A DNA stretch of 64,000 nucleotides from Wocania arenilitoris (GTDB lineage Bacteria; Bacteroidota; Bacteroidia; Flavobacteriales; Flavobacteriaceae). The position numbers were made by a program, and so were the translations under genes. This document shows, piece after piece, positions 24,318 to 34,073 of the stretch; within the stretch, counting starts at the first letter, position 1, and every line of letters begins with the position of its first letter. Below the pieces are notes generated by a model. It searched no databases and was not told the origin of the DNA. It was given only the letters and a program-made list of their open reading frames with translations. The stretch lies in the NCBI RefSeq assembly GCF_021728535.1, contig NZ_JAKKDU010000020.1, forward strand, positions 1 through 64,000, read 5' to 3'.

Positions 24318-25425
24318 ACTATCTATTGTAATGCCATGCTTAAATGAAGCTGAAACTATTGCCATTTGCGTAGAAAAAGCTCAAGCTTTTATGAAGAAAA
24401 ACAATATTAGAGGCGAAGTTATTATTGGCGATAATGGCAGTACAGATGGCTCGCAAGAAATAGCTGAAAAACAGGGAGCTATTGTTGTAAATGTTAAAAG
24501 GAAAGGATACGGAAACGCTTCAAGAGGTGCCATTGAAGCGTCTAAAGGGAAATACATAATTACTGCCGATACAGATGACAGTCACGACATTCTTAACCTC
24601 AACCCATTTGTTGAAAAACTAAGAGATGGATTCGATTTAGTTATGGGTAATCGCTTTAAAGGTGAAAATAAAAAAGATGCTATGCCTTTTTTGCATCGAT
24701 ATTTAGGGAATCCTATTTTAACGTTTTTAGGCAACCTGTTCTTTAAAACAGATTTAGGTGATTTTCATTGTGGGTTAAGAGGTTTTACACGAGAAGCTTA
24801 TAATAAAATGGATATGTCAACAACAGGTATGGAATTTGCTTCAGAAATTATTGTAAAAGCATCGTTGTTAAACCTTAGTATTGCTGAAGTGGCAACTACA
24901 GTTTTTCCTTCTGGAAGAAATAGAAAAGCACATTTAAGAACATTTCCAGATGGGTGGAGGCATTTAAGATTTTTATTATTATACAGCCCAAAATGGTTGT
25001 TCTTAATTCCAGGGATATTATGCATGTTAATAGGTGTTGTTGGAACACTTTATATCCTGTTTAATGACGATAATGGAAGCCTAAATTTGATGCCACTATT
25101 TGCTGGCTTGTTCTTAATTAGTTTTCAATTTGTTGTGTTTTATGCACTGACAAAAATTTATGCTACTAACCATGGATTGATACCAAGAAAAAAAAGCTTT
25201 AATAAGCTTTTTTACTATTTTACTTTAGAAAGAGGTTTGTTAGTAGGAGCACTCTTTACTTTTGTTAGTATTATATTGTATTATTTAAGTTTTAAAGAGG
25301 GAATAAATATCCAACAAACATTAAAAACTATAGTGCCTGCTACAGTAGTTATGGTGTTAGGAATTCAATTAATTTTATTTAGCTTCTTTTTTAGTATACT
25401 TGGTTTAAAGGATGATAATAATTAA
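24307..25425 (+). CDS. GT2 glycosyltransferase with C-terminal membrane helices (DPM1/GtrB-like)
   Basis: The 372-residue protein starts with a full GT-A domain: LSIVMPCLNEAETIAICVEKA, IGDNGSTDGS, ITADTDDSHD (metal site) and the GLRGFTREAY and GMEFASEI segments. Four hydrophobic helices follow from about 230 (WLFLIPGILCMLIGVVGTLYILF onward). It resembles polyprenyl-phosphate glycosyltransferases that load a sugar on the lipid carrier for use by GT-C enzymes, which fits the GT-C-like protein encoded immediately upstream. It ends the plus-strand part of the locus; the next genes are on the other strand. Confidence 0.88.
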   Translation: MNPELSIVMPCLNEAETIAICVEKAQAFMKKNNIRGEVIIGDNGSTDGSQEIAEKQGAIVVNVKRKGYGNASRGAIEASKGKYIITADTDDSHDILNLNPFVEKLRDGFDLVMGNRFKGENKKDAMPFLHRYLGNPILTFLGNLFFKTDLGDFHCGLRGFTREAYNKMDMSTTGMEFASEIIVKASLLNLSIAEVATTVFPSGRNRKAHLRTFPDGWRHLRFLLLYSPKWLFLIPGILCMLIGVVGTLYILFNDDNGSLNLMPLFAGLFLISFQFVVFYALTKIYATNHGLIPRKKSFNKLFYYFTLERGLLVGALFTFVSIILYYLSFKEGINIQQTLKTIVPATVVMVLGIQLILFSFFFSILGLKDDNN

Positions 25426-25434
25426 ACTTTACCA

Positions 25435-26373
25435 TTACTTAAAAGATGTTACATAAATCCGATTTTTAATTAAAAATTTTTGAAATTGTTTAATGAGTTT
25501 AAGCACAAGTTTTGGAAAATATAAAAGCACTTTTTGTTTAAAATTTAGGTTATTAAAATCTATTTCCTTTTTTATCTTTTTATAAAGCTTATTGTCATCA
25601 TTTAAGATACATCTAATAGTCAAAGCAAATCTATTTATATCTAGGTACTTTTTTAATGAGGGATTAGTTTTTTCTTCTTTTAAATAGCTATTAATAAATT
25701 CATATCTTATATCATTAAACTCGCTTTTAGATAAGCTGTTATCAACATATAATTTGTAAGACATAGTTATAGTTGGGTTAAATGCAACCTTATATTTTAA
25801 AGCCATTTTAATCCATAAATCCAAATCCTGAGCCGTTTTTAATTTGGTGTTAAAACCTCCAACGGAATTAAATTTATCCTTTGCAAACCCAACGGCAGAA
25901 GTCCACGCAATTGAGTTTATAATGCTGGCTTTAAAAAAATCAGCAACAATTAAACAATCTTCTTTAAAACCAAAATTGAAATTTGCGGGACGACACATGT
26001 TTTTTGTGTAATATATTTGGTAATTGTTACAGTACAAACCGGCATCTGGGAATAATTCTATTTGTTTTTTCAATTCAGATAAATGGTTTTTATGCCAGTA
26101 ATCGTCTGCATCAATTAAGGCTATAAATTTTGATTTTGCTTGTTCGATACCAAAGTTTCTTGCAACAGAAACACCTTGATTTTTTTGCTTAAATAATGTA
26201 ATGTAAGGGTTTTGAAATTTTGAAACAATTTCAAAACTCTTATCTGTACTTCCATCATCAACTATTATAATTTCTAAATCACTAAACGTTTGATTAAGAA
26301 CACTACTGATAGTGTTTTTTATAAAATTTTCTTTATTATAGAGTGGAATTACAACAGAAAAATATGGAATCAT
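25435..26373 (-). CDS. GT2-family glycosyltransferase
   Basis: This 312-residue GT-A enzyme begins MIPYFSVVIPLYNKENFI and carries IIIVDDGSTDKS, the ARNFGIEQAKSKFIALIDADDYWH block (metal-binding DAD) and TAQDLDLWIKMAL on the acceptor side. The ATG at 26373 overlaps the upstream gene's TGA as ATGA. This coupled start is preferred over the ATG seven codons earlier. A basic C-terminus without clear membrane helices suggests peripheral membrane association. It is probably one step of surface glycan assembly. Confidence 0.9.
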   Translation of the reverse strand: MIPYFSVVIPLYNKENFIKNTISSVLNQTFSDLEIIIVDDGSTDKSFEIVSKFQNPYITLFKQKNQGVSVARNFGIEQAKSKFIALIDADDYWHKNHLSELKKQIELFPDAGLYCNNYQIYYTKNMCRPANFNFGFKEDCLIVADFFKASIINSIAWTSAVGFAKDKFNSVGGFNTKLKTAQDLDLWIKMALKYKVAFNPTITMSYKLYVDNSLSKSEFNDIRYEFINSYLKEEKTNPSLKKYLDINRFALTIRCILNDDNKLYKKIKKEIDFNNLNFKQKVLLYFPKLVLKLIKQFQKFLIKNRIYVTSFK

Positions 26374-27260
26374 TTTTTTAAATTTATATTGCAAAAATAG
26401 CTTAGCCGAAACAGGTTAAATAGAAATAAAGAAGGGTAGTTCGATATGAGTTGTCTTTTATATATTGGATATAATATTATATGAGAATATGCTAGTAAAT
26501 AATTTAATTTCCAAAATTTAAGCTTATTAAAGATTTTTAAAAAAGTAATGAAATTTGGGTCAACTAGTTTATTTTTATATACTTTATCAAGATTATTTAA
26601 CGATTTATGCATTTTACTAAAAAAAACCTTATTTAAATCTACATCTCCATGTAAAACAGTATTATCTATATGGTAAATAGAAGCTTTTATTTTACTCAAT
26701 TTATATGCAAAAATTGTGTCTTCATGTCCATATTCTGTTATATTCGTCTCAAAATATACTTTATTAAAAACCTCTTTTTTAATTATTGTATTGTTAAACA
26801 ATACCGATTTATATTTATTCTTTCTTCTATCCAAATAATTTTTATCTTCATGAGATTTTCCATATTTCCATCTTAATTTTCTTTGAGGTATAGCATTTTT
26901 TGGATGAATTCTACCTCCGTAAATAACATCGTAACCTTTAGGAATTGCATTTAGATAATTGTTTATAAAATTATCATGAATTAAAACTGAATCGCCATCA
27001 ATGAAAAGTAAATACTTATATTTTGATGCTTCAGCTAAAGTATTTCTATTAATACTAAGCCCTTGATTAAATTTATTTACTTTAAAGGAGCAGTTAGAAA
27101 GCGTATTCATTTTTTTATTTTTTTTATTTAAAATTGATGAAGAGCCATCATCAATACATATTATTTCAAATAAAATATTTGCTTTAACTGCTTGGTTTTT
27201 AATTGACTTTACTAAAGGTAGTATGTCGTAATTATATGTAGGTATGAGAATTGATAGCAT
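26370..27260 (-). CDS. GT2-family glycosyltransferase
   Basis: This 296-residue protein has LSILIPTYNYDILPLVKSI at the N-terminus, FEIICIDDGSSS, GLSINRNTLAEASKYKYLLFIDGDSVL (metal-binding DGD) and an acceptor-side NITEYGHEDTIFAYKL motif. It is the upstream partner of a translationally coupled glycosyltransferase pair transcribed against the rest of the locus. The start ATG at 27260 is followed immediately by the first strand of the GT-A fold. The spacer to the divergent oxygenase gene (about 95 bp) must contain both promoters. Confidence 0.9.
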   Translation of the reverse strand: MLSILIPTYNYDILPLVKSIKNQAVKANILFEIICIDDGSSSILNKKNKKMNTLSNCSFKVNKFNQGLSINRNTLAEASKYKYLLFIDGDSVLIHDNFINNYLNAIPKGYDVIYGGRIHPKNAIPQRKLRWKYGKSHEDKNYLDRRKNKYKSVLFNNTIIKKEVFNKVYFETNITEYGHEDTIFAYKLSKIKASIYHIDNTVLHGDVDLNKVFFSKMHKSLNNLDKVYKNKLVDPNFITFLKIFNKLKFWKLNYLLAYSHIILYPIYKRQLISNYPSLFLFNLFRLSYFCNINLKK

Positions 27261-27355
27261 TATAACAAACTTATCTGTAAAAATACATTTTAAAATTAAT
27301 TAAATTTTATTTAAAATAGTTTAAATTGCAATCAACGATATAAAAATATTGTGTT

Positions 27356-28174
27356 TTGTATTCTAAAAAAATCTCAGAATTAATTTACAATAAAATTAAA
27401 GAAAATCAGACAAGTCTAATCCGTTCTTTTAATAATACTGAAGATAAAATAGGCTATTTTTATATTGATGACTTACTCCCGATAGAAATAGCACAAAAAT
27501 GTTTTGAAGTTTTTCCATATGCATCTGAAATGACACTAAAAAAAAGTTTGCGAGAATATAAATATGTATCAGCGCAAATGAACTTGCATCATCAGTTTCT
27601 GGAAGAAATACTTTATGCATTTCAAGATGATAAAATAGTAAAATTAATTGGTAAAATATGTCAAATAGAATCTTTGTATGCTGATGATTTATTGTATGCG
27701 GGTGGTTTGTCATTAATGACGGAAAATAATTTTTTACATCCACATTTAGACAATTCTCATGATGCTGAAAGAGAAAGATGGCGAGTTTTAAACTTGTTAT
27801 ATTATGTATCTCCCGATTGGAAGGAAGAAAACGGAGGACATTTAGAATTATGGCCAAATGGTCCTAAAAAAGAGCCAATAGTTATAGAAAGTAAATTCAA
27901 TAGGTTAGTTGTAATGGCAACTCATGATAAATCTTGGCATTCGGTAAATAAAGTATTGACAGATAAAAGCAGATGTTGTATTTCAAATTATTATTTTAGT
28001 GATGCGCCACTAAAAGATTCAGATAAATTTCATGTTACAAAATTTAGAGGAAGACCTGAGGATACTTTTATAAATTTAATTCTTGATTTTGATGCAAAAA
28101 TGAGAATGCTAATTAGGAAATTTTTTAAAAAAGGGATTAGGAAAAACCCGCATATTTATAAAAAGGAAGATTAA
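27356..28174 (+). CDS. 2OG-Fe(II) oxygenase superfamily protein
   Basis: This 272-residue protein is of the prolyl 4-hydroxylase-like oxygenase type. The iron ligands are visible as HPHLDNSHD (H-x-D) and a distal SWHSVNKV histidine, with the 2-oxoglutarate-binding arginine probably in the TDKSRCCISNYYF segment. The core strand NLLYYVSPDWKEENGGHLELW is typical. Such enzymes next to polysaccharide genes may hydroxylate sugars or protein side chains; the substrate is unknown. The start is TTG at 27356, since no ATG lies before the conserved N-terminus. Its end overlaps convergent ftsE by 4 bp. Confidence 0.82.
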   Translation: MYSKKISELIYNKIKENQTSLIRSFNNTEDKIGYFYIDDLLPIEIAQKCFEVFPYASEMTLKKSLREYKYVSAQMNLHHQFLEEILYAFQDDKIVKLIGKICQIESLYADDLLYAGGLSLMTENNFLHPHLDNSHDAERERWRVLNLLYYVSPDWKEENGGHLELWPNGPKKEPIVIESKFNRLVVMATHDKSWHSVNKVLTDKSRCCISNYYFSDAPLKDSDKFHVTKFRGRPEDTFINLILDFDAKMRMLIRKFFKKGIRKNPHIYKKED

Positions 28175-28854
28175 CTTTTACGTTGCACCACCTCATAAAC
28201 AGCGTTATCATCACATTTCAATGTCTTACTTGGGTATTTTAAAAGTAAAGCATAATCATGAGTAGCCATTAAAATAGTGTTGCCATTTTTATTAATATCC
28301 TGCAAAACCTCCATAACTTCAACACTTGTTTGAGGGTCTAAATTCCCAGTAGGCTCATCGGCAAGTATTAATTCAGGGTTGTTTAGTAAAGCTCTGGCAA
28401 TAGCAATGCGTTGTTGCTCGCCACCAGAAAGCTCGTGTGGAAATTTGAACCCTTTGGTTTTCATATCTACTTTCGTTAAAACTTCTTCAACTCTAGCTTC
28501 CATGTCACTTTTATCTTTCCAGCCTGTAGCTTTTAAAACAAACAATAAATTATCGTTTACAGTTCTATCAGTTAATAATTTAAAATCTTGAAAAACTACA
28601 CCTAACTTTCGTCTTAAAAAAGGGATATCTTTTTCTTTAAGTGTTTTTAAATTATAATCTACAATATGTCCTTCGCCTTCTGTTAATGGTAAATCACCAT
28701 AAAGCGTTTTCATAAAACTACTTTTACCAGAACCCGTTTTACCAATTAAGTAAACAAAATCACCTTTATTAATTTCTACATTTACATTGGCAAGTACTAA
28801 ACTTTTGTCTTGGTAAATTGTCGCTTCTTTTAATTGTAATATAGGATTAGACAT
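28171..28854 (-). CDS. ftsE: Cell division ABC transporter ATP-binding protein FtsE
   Basis: This 227-residue ABC ATPase has Walker A GKTGSGKSS (about 36-44), Q-loop VFQDFKLL, signature LSGGEQQRIAIARAL, Walker B LILADEPTGNLD and the H-loop ATHDYALL. The FtsE-like spacing and FxxLPLTEGEG region favour FtsE over generic exporters. FtsE pairs with membrane protein FtsX to activate septal peptidoglycan hydrolases. No ftsX is adjacent here, which is common in Bacteroidota. Confidence 0.85.
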   Translation of the reverse strand: MSNPILQLKEATIYQDKSLVLANVNVEINKGDFVYLIGKTGSGKSSFMKTLYGDLPLTEGEGHIVDYNLKTLKEKDIPFLRRKLGVVFQDFKLLTDRTVNDNLLFVLKATGWKDKSDMEARVEEVLTKVDMKTKGFKFPHELSGGEQQRIAIARALLNNPELILADEPTGNLDPQTSVEVMEVLQDINKNGNTILMATHDYALLLKYPSKTLKCDDNAVYEVVQRKS

Positions 28855-29063
28855 AAAAAATAGATGTAAAATTTAAGTGTTGTAAATGTATTATTAATAA
28901 GTTAAAAGTTAAAAGTTAAACGCAAAAAGTTTGAAATAGTTGTAGCCAGAACTTCCAGCTTTTTTAACATTTAATAACTCGGTTTATAATTATGGCACGA
29001 TTATTACGTTATAAGTAAAATAATTCTTCAAGATATTTTATCTTGATTTCATTTGAAATTGTC

Positions 29064-29083
29064 ATTCCCACAAAGGTGGGAAT
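29064..29083. repeat. Small hairpin repeat (GTGGGAAT type)
   Basis: ATTCCCAC (29064-29071) and GTGGGAAT (29076-29083) form a perfect 8-bp stem. It belongs to the same style of small hairpin as 51394-51413 in the tRNA cluster. It lies upstream of the TPR gene and explains a spurious N-terminal extension of that frame. Confidence 0.5.
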
Positions 29084-29130
29084 CTCAAACCTTATATCTA
29101 TATTTGATTAAATTAAAAAACGAATCGTTA

Positions 29131-32100
29131 ATGATTAAAAATAGTATTGTTTCCCTCTTGGTAGCCATAAGTTTTAGTTTCCAAATCATGGCGCAACAGT
29201 CTGCAACTTACACCAGTAATTTGGTAGACTATCAAAAAGCGCTCTCTCTCTTCAATAATCAACAATATCTTGCAGCTCAGTCTTTGTTTAGAAACGTAAA
29301 AAAGAATGCAAAAGAAGATATTTTACAATCCGATTGTGCTTATTACATAGCCAATTGTGCAGTAAGACTTAATCAGCAAGCCGCAGATCGGTTAGTTCAA
29401 GATTTTGTAAGAGATTATCCAACAAGTACAAAACGGAATACCGCTTTTGTTGATGTTGCCGATTATTATTTCGAGAATTCAAAATATCCACATGCTAGAA
29501 AATGGTACGATAAAGTAAATGAAGAGGCTTTAGCTAAAAAAGAAAAAGAAAAATTCAATTTTAACAATGGATATTCTGCCTTTGCGGTTAAACAATATAA
29601 AACAGCCAAAAAATATTTAAAGCGTGTTGAAAACTCTCAAGAATACGGGTCGCAAGCAAAATATTACATAGGTTTTATGGCTTATGAAGGTGATGATTAT
29701 GATGAGGCGAATGAGTATTTCGATCAAGTAAGCGATCAAGAACGCTACAAAGAAAAGCTGTCGTATTATCAAGCCGATCTTCATTTTAAACTAGGTAAAT
29801 TTGAAAAAGCTATCGAATTAGCTAAAGAAAGATTAGAATCTAGTGATGAAGCTGAAGTATCTGAGCTCTCAAAAATTATAGGTGAAAGCTATTTTAATTT
29901 AGAACAGTATGCCGAGGCTATTCCGTATTTAGCTGAATATAAAGGTAAAAAAGGAAAACGAGATAGAAATGCAAAGTGGAATAATACCGATTTTTATCAA
30001 TTAGGTTACGCCTATTACAAGCAGAAAGATTACGAAAATGCAATTTCAGAATTTAATAAAATTGTTGGGGGAAATAACGCAATCGCTCAAAATGCATATT
30101 ATCATTTAGGAGAAAGTTATATTCATTTAGATAAAAAACAACAGGCCTTAAATGCATTTAGAAATGCGTCGCAAATGAGTTTCGATTTAAAAATTCAAGA
30201 AGATGCGTGGTTAAATTATGCTAAAATTAGTTACGAAATTGGTAACCCTTATCAGTCTGCGCCACAAGTATTAGCAGATTATTTGAATAAATACCCCGAA
30301 ACATCTTATAAGGAAGAAATTGAAACGCTTTTAATCGATTCGTATATTACTTCTAAAAATTATAAAGAAGCACTGAAACTTTTAGAAGGTAAAAAGAGTT
30401 TTGAAAATAAAGTAGCCTATCAAAAAGTAGCATTTTACAGAGGCATTGAGTTGTATAATGATACACAATACTTAGAGGCCGAAACGCTTTTCGATCAATC
30501 TTTAAGCGAACCAAGAGACCCTAAATATACAGCGCGTGCCACCTTTTGGAAAGCCGAAGCCGATTACAATTTAACAAACTATGATGATGCTTTAGTTGGG
30601 TTTAAACAATTTGATGCAATAAGCAACGCATCAGAAACACCAGAATATTTTAATCTTGATTATAATTTAGGATATACTTATTTCAAGCAAAAAAAATACG
30701 ATCAATCTATCATTTATTTTAATCAGTTTGCTTCTCGTAGAGATGTAGATCGTGTAAGAGCAAACGATGCTTATTTAAGATTAGGTGATGGCTATTTCGT
30801 TTTAAGCCAATATAACAAAGCAATAAAAGCATACGAAAATGCCATTGAAATTAATGAGTTTGCTTCAGATTATCCGTTTTTCCAAAAAGCAATAAGTGTA
30901 GGTTATATTGGCCAGTCTTCAAAAAAAATAAAGGATTTAGAAGAATTTATTGAAGCTTATCCAAAGTCAAAATTGCGTGATGATGCCATGTACGAACTTG
31001 GAAATTCTTATGTAAAAGAAAATGAAACAGAAAAAGCGATGCAAATGTACAATCGTTTGAGTAGCGAGTACAAAATGAGTTCTTTTGTTTCAAAAGCATT
31101 GTTAAGGCAAGGGTTGGTATATTATAATGGTAGTGAAAATGAACAAGCATTAAACAAGTTTAAAAAAGTAGCCCGAGATTACCCAGGAACACCAGAAGCA
31201 GTTCAGTCGGTTGCAACGGCGCGCTTAATTTATATTGATTTAGGTCGTGTAGACGATTATGCACGTTGGGTAAAAACCTTGGATTATGTTGAGGTTACCG
31301 ATGCCGATTTAGACAATGCTACTTACGAAGCTGCCGAAAAACAATATTTAGATAATAATACCGATAAGGCAATCAAACAATTTAATGGATATTTAAACGA
31401 ATTCCCTAACGGAATTCACGCATTACAAGCTCATTTTTACGTAGCTCAATTATATTACAAAAAAGATTTACTAGCTAATGCTACACCACATTATAAATAT
31501 ATTGTAGAAAGATCGCAAAGCGAATATACTGAAGAAGCTTTATCTCGATTATCGCAATATTATTTAGAAAGTAAAAGCTGGAATAAAGCCATTCCATTAT
31601 TATTGCGTTTAGAAGAAGAGGCTAATTTTTCGCAAAATGTGATATTTGCACAATCTAATTTAATGAAAACTAATTACCAATTAGAAAATTATGGTGAAGC
31701 TGTGTCTTATGCCGAAAAAGTGCTAAAAAACTCTAAAATTGATAATAAGATTAAAAGTGATGCACATATTATAATAGCACGTTCAGCCATAAAAACAGGC
31801 TATGAAGATAGAGCTAAAATAGCTTATACGAAAGTTGAAAAAGTAGCCACAGGAGAAATGGCAGCCGAGGCATTATACTATAACGCTTACTTTAAAAATA
31901 AAGAAGGTAAGCATGCAGCCTCAAACAAAACGGTGCAAAAACTGGCAAAAGATTTTTCAGGCTATAAATACTACAGTGCTAAAGGTTTAGTGCTAATGGC
32001 TAAAAATTATTATGCTTTAAAAGATGCGTTTCAAGCTACTTATATTTTGGAAAGTGTTATTGAAAATTTTGCTGAGCTTGATGATGTTGTTAATGAAGCT

Positions 32101-32172
32101 AAAGAAGAATTACGTCAAATAAAAGCAGAAGAAGCCAAAACAAATTCATCAATTGAAACCGAAGAAAATTAA
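29131..32172 (+). CDS. Large tetratricopeptide-repeat protein, secreted or envelope-associated
   Basis: This 1013-residue protein has a signal peptide (MIKNSIVSLLVAISFSFQIMAQQ). The rest is almost continuous TPR and TPR-like helical repeats (for example YYIANCAVRLNQQAADRLVQ, YQLGYAYYKQKDYENAISEF, YLRLGDGYFVLSQYNKAIKAY). TPR solenoids are protein-interaction scaffolds, here probably periplasmic. The ATG at 29131 is chosen because it starts the signal peptide; the frame is open to 29053 through a hairpin repeat. It ends 25 bp before the gene for an outer-membrane barrel protein, so the two likely work together. Confidence 0.88.
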   Translation: MIKNSIVSLLVAISFSFQIMAQQSATYTSNLVDYQKALSLFNNQQYLAAQSLFRNVKKNAKEDILQSDCAYYIANCAVRLNQQAADRLVQDFVRDYPTSTKRNTAFVDVADYYFENSKYPHARKWYDKVNEEALAKKEKEKFNFNNGYSAFAVKQYKTAKKYLKRVENSQEYGSQAKYYIGFMAYEGDDYDEANEYFDQVSDQERYKEKLSYYQADLHFKLGKFEKAIELAKERLESSDEAEVSELSKIIGESYFNLEQYAEAIPYLAEYKGKKGKRDRNAKWNNTDFYQLGYAYYKQKDYENAISEFNKIVGGNNAIAQNAYYHLGESYIHLDKKQQALNAFRNASQMSFDLKIQEDAWLNYAKISYEIGNPYQSAPQVLADYLNKYPETSYKEEIETLLIDSYITSKNYKEALKLLEGKKSFENKVAYQKVAFYRGIELYNDTQYLEAETLFDQSLSEPRDPKYTARATFWKAEADYNLTNYDDALVGFKQFDAISNASETPEYFNLDYNLGYTYFKQKKYDQSIIYFNQFASRRDVDRVRANDAYLRLGDGYFVLSQYNKAIKAYENAIEINEFASDYPFFQKAISVGYIGQSSKKIKDLEEFIEAYPKSKLRDDAMYELGNSYVKENETEKAMQMYNRLSSEYKMSSFVSKALLRQGLVYYNGSENEQALNKFKKVARDYPGTPEAVQSVATARLIYIDLGRVDDYARWVKTLDYVEVTDADLDNATYEAAEKQYLDNNTDKAIKQFNGYLNEFPNGIHALQAHFYVAQLYYKKDLLANATPHYKYIVERSQSEYTEEALSRLSQYYLESKSWNKAIPLLLRLEEEANFSQNVIFAQSNLMKTNYQLENYGEAVSYAEKVLKNSKIDNKIKSDAHIIIARSAIKTGYEDRAKIAYTKVEKVATGEMAAEALYYNAYFKNKEGKHAASNKTVQKLAKDFSGYKYYSAKGLVLMAKNYYALKDAFQATYILESVIENFAELDDVVNEAKEELRQIKAEEAKTNSSIETEEN

Positions 32173-32197
32173 AAACATCAATCGTAAATCAAAAGCT

Positions 32198-33925
32198 ATG
32201 CGTAAGCAAACAAAATATATTTTATTAGCCATTGTTACTTTAAGCGTTACAACTGTTTTCTCTCAAAGCAGAAAAAACGATACTATTAATACAGGTGTTA
32301 TTGATGTTGTGAAACCATATACACCTTCAATTTCTGATGCTTTTAAGGTAAAAGAGATTCCGTCTTTAGATGATGAAGAAACAGCGACAAAAAAAGAAAT
32401 TAAGTATAACATTTTTTCATTTCCAGTGGCTTCAACATTTACACCTGCAAAAGGAAAGGCAGCTGTAGTTGAAAAAGCTAAACCTGCTAAATTATATGAT
32501 AATTATGCCACTTTAGGTTTTGGAACTTACACTACAATTTTAGGAGAAGTGTATTTAAATCATGCTATTAGTAGAACCGAAAGTGTAGGTGGTTATGTTA
32601 GCCATCATTCATCGCAAGGTGGTATAGAAGATCTATCTTTTGATGATAATTTTTCAACTACAAAAATAAATGCTAATTATTCAAGCAGATTGCGTGATTT
32701 AGCGTGGCATGTTGAAGGTGGTTTTCAGCAACAAATGTTTAATTGGTATGGTGTGCCGCAATCTCAAATTGCTCAAGCACAAACTAATAATATTGATGTA
32801 GATCATTCGTTTTACAGTGCGTACTTTGGCGGTGATATTTCATTCGAAAACACATATATTAATTCTGGAAGTTTATTTTTTAGGCGCTTTGGAGATAATC
32901 AAGGTTCTGGTGAAAATAGGTTTATTGCCAAAGCCAAAATAGATATGCCAATACAAGGTGAAGAAATTTCGACTGATTTTAAATTTGATTATATAAACGG
33001 AACATTTGATAGGAGCTATTTTTTTAATAATGAATTAAGACATAGTAACTTTCAAATAAGCGTTTCTCCAACTTATCAATTAAAGGAGGACGACTTAACG
33101 CTTAATTTAGGGGCTTCAATTTCATATTTAAGAGATTCTGAAACTAAAGAAAACAGCATCTATTTATATCCAAATATAACCGCCACATACAGATTGGTTA
33201 ACGATGTTTTAATTGCCTATGGAGGTATTCAAGGTGAATTAATTCAAAATTCATATCACGATTTTGCAACCGAAAATCCATTTGTATCACCAACTTTAAT
33301 GGTTATGCCGACAGATCAGCAGTACAATGCGCACATTGGTTTAAAAGGTAAGCTTTCAAGTAATATGAGCTACAATATTAGTGGACGTTATTTAGCTGAT
33401 AGAAATAAAGCGCTCTATAGAAACAACGATGTTACTTTAACAAGTCAAAACTATTCCTACGGAAATTCTTTTGGAATTGTTTATGATGATGTTGATACCT
33501 TTGGAGTTGCTGGAGAAATTAATGTTGATGTAAACCGAAACTTTAAATTAGGCATAAAAGCCGAATATTTTAAATATACAACCGATACCGAAACAGAAGC
33601 TTGGAATTTACCCGATGTAAAGGGCTCATTATTTTTAGATTATCAAATAAATGAGCATTGGTTTGCAGGTGCTAACTTGTTTTATATTGGAGAACGGAAA
33701 GACCAGTTTTTTTTAAACAATGGAATTACTATTACTACACCTTTTACAATGGTTTTGGATAGCTATTTTGATGCTAATGCACACTTAGGGTATCATATAA
33801 ATGACAAAATTTCGGTGTTCGCAAAGGCTAATAATATAAATAATAAAGCGTATCAACGTTGGCAAAATTTCCCGGTGCAAAGTATCCAGTTTTTAGCTGG
33901 TGCTACTTTTAAGTTTGATTTCTAA
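32198..33925 (+). CDS. TonB-dependent-receptor-like outer membrane beta-barrel protein
   Basis: This 575-residue protein has a signal peptide (MRKQTKYILLAIVTLSVTTVFSQ), a short Pro/Lys-rich segment and then alternating aromatic/polar beta-strands (for example YATLGFGTYTTILGEVYLNHA, FSTTKINANYSSRLRDLAWHVEGGF). It ends with aromatic strands and a terminal Phe (FLAGATFKFDF) as in outer-membrane barrels. It resembles a TonB-dependent receptor barrel without an evident plug domain. The ATG at 32198 is chosen for the signal peptide. It is probably cotranscribed with the TPR protein. Confidence 0.82.
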   Translation: MRKQTKYILLAIVTLSVTTVFSQSRKNDTINTGVIDVVKPYTPSISDAFKVKEIPSLDDEETATKKEIKYNIFSFPVASTFTPAKGKAAVVEKAKPAKLYDNYATLGFGTYTTILGEVYLNHAISRTESVGGYVSHHSSQGGIEDLSFDDNFSTTKINANYSSRLRDLAWHVEGGFQQQMFNWYGVPQSQIAQAQTNNIDVDHSFYSAYFGGDISFENTYINSGSLFFRRFGDNQGSGENRFIAKAKIDMPIQGEEISTDFKFDYINGTFDRSYFFNNELRHSNFQISVSPTYQLKEDDLTLNLGASISYLRDSETKENSIYLYPNITATYRLVNDVLIAYGGIQGELIQNSYHDFATENPFVSPTLMVMPTDQQYNAHIGLKGKLSSNMSYNISGRYLADRNKALYRNNDVTLTSQNYSYGNSFGIVYDDVDTFGVAGEINVDVNRNFKLGIKAEYFKYTTDTETEAWNLPDVKGSLFLDYQINEHWFAGANLFYIGERKDQFFLNNGITITTPFTMVLDSYFDANAHLGYHINDKISVFAKANNINNKAYQRWQNFPVQSIQFLAGATFKFDF

Positions 33926-34073
33926 AGTCATTACGAGGAGTGTAACGACGCTGTAATTTTTCAAATTGAAATCAATAGTTTAATAAAACATCCATGATTA
34001 ATATTTAATCACACAACCAAATGATTATTTAGGATGTTACATGTGACCGTTGAATAACAATAAATATAAACAC

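Noticed and set aside
29053-29130. N-terminal extension of the TPR protein
   Set aside because: It reads through a hairpin repeat and would place the signal peptide inside the protein.
32153-32197. N-terminal extension of the outer-membrane barrel protein
   Set aside because: It overlaps the TPR gene end, and the signal peptide begins at 32198.
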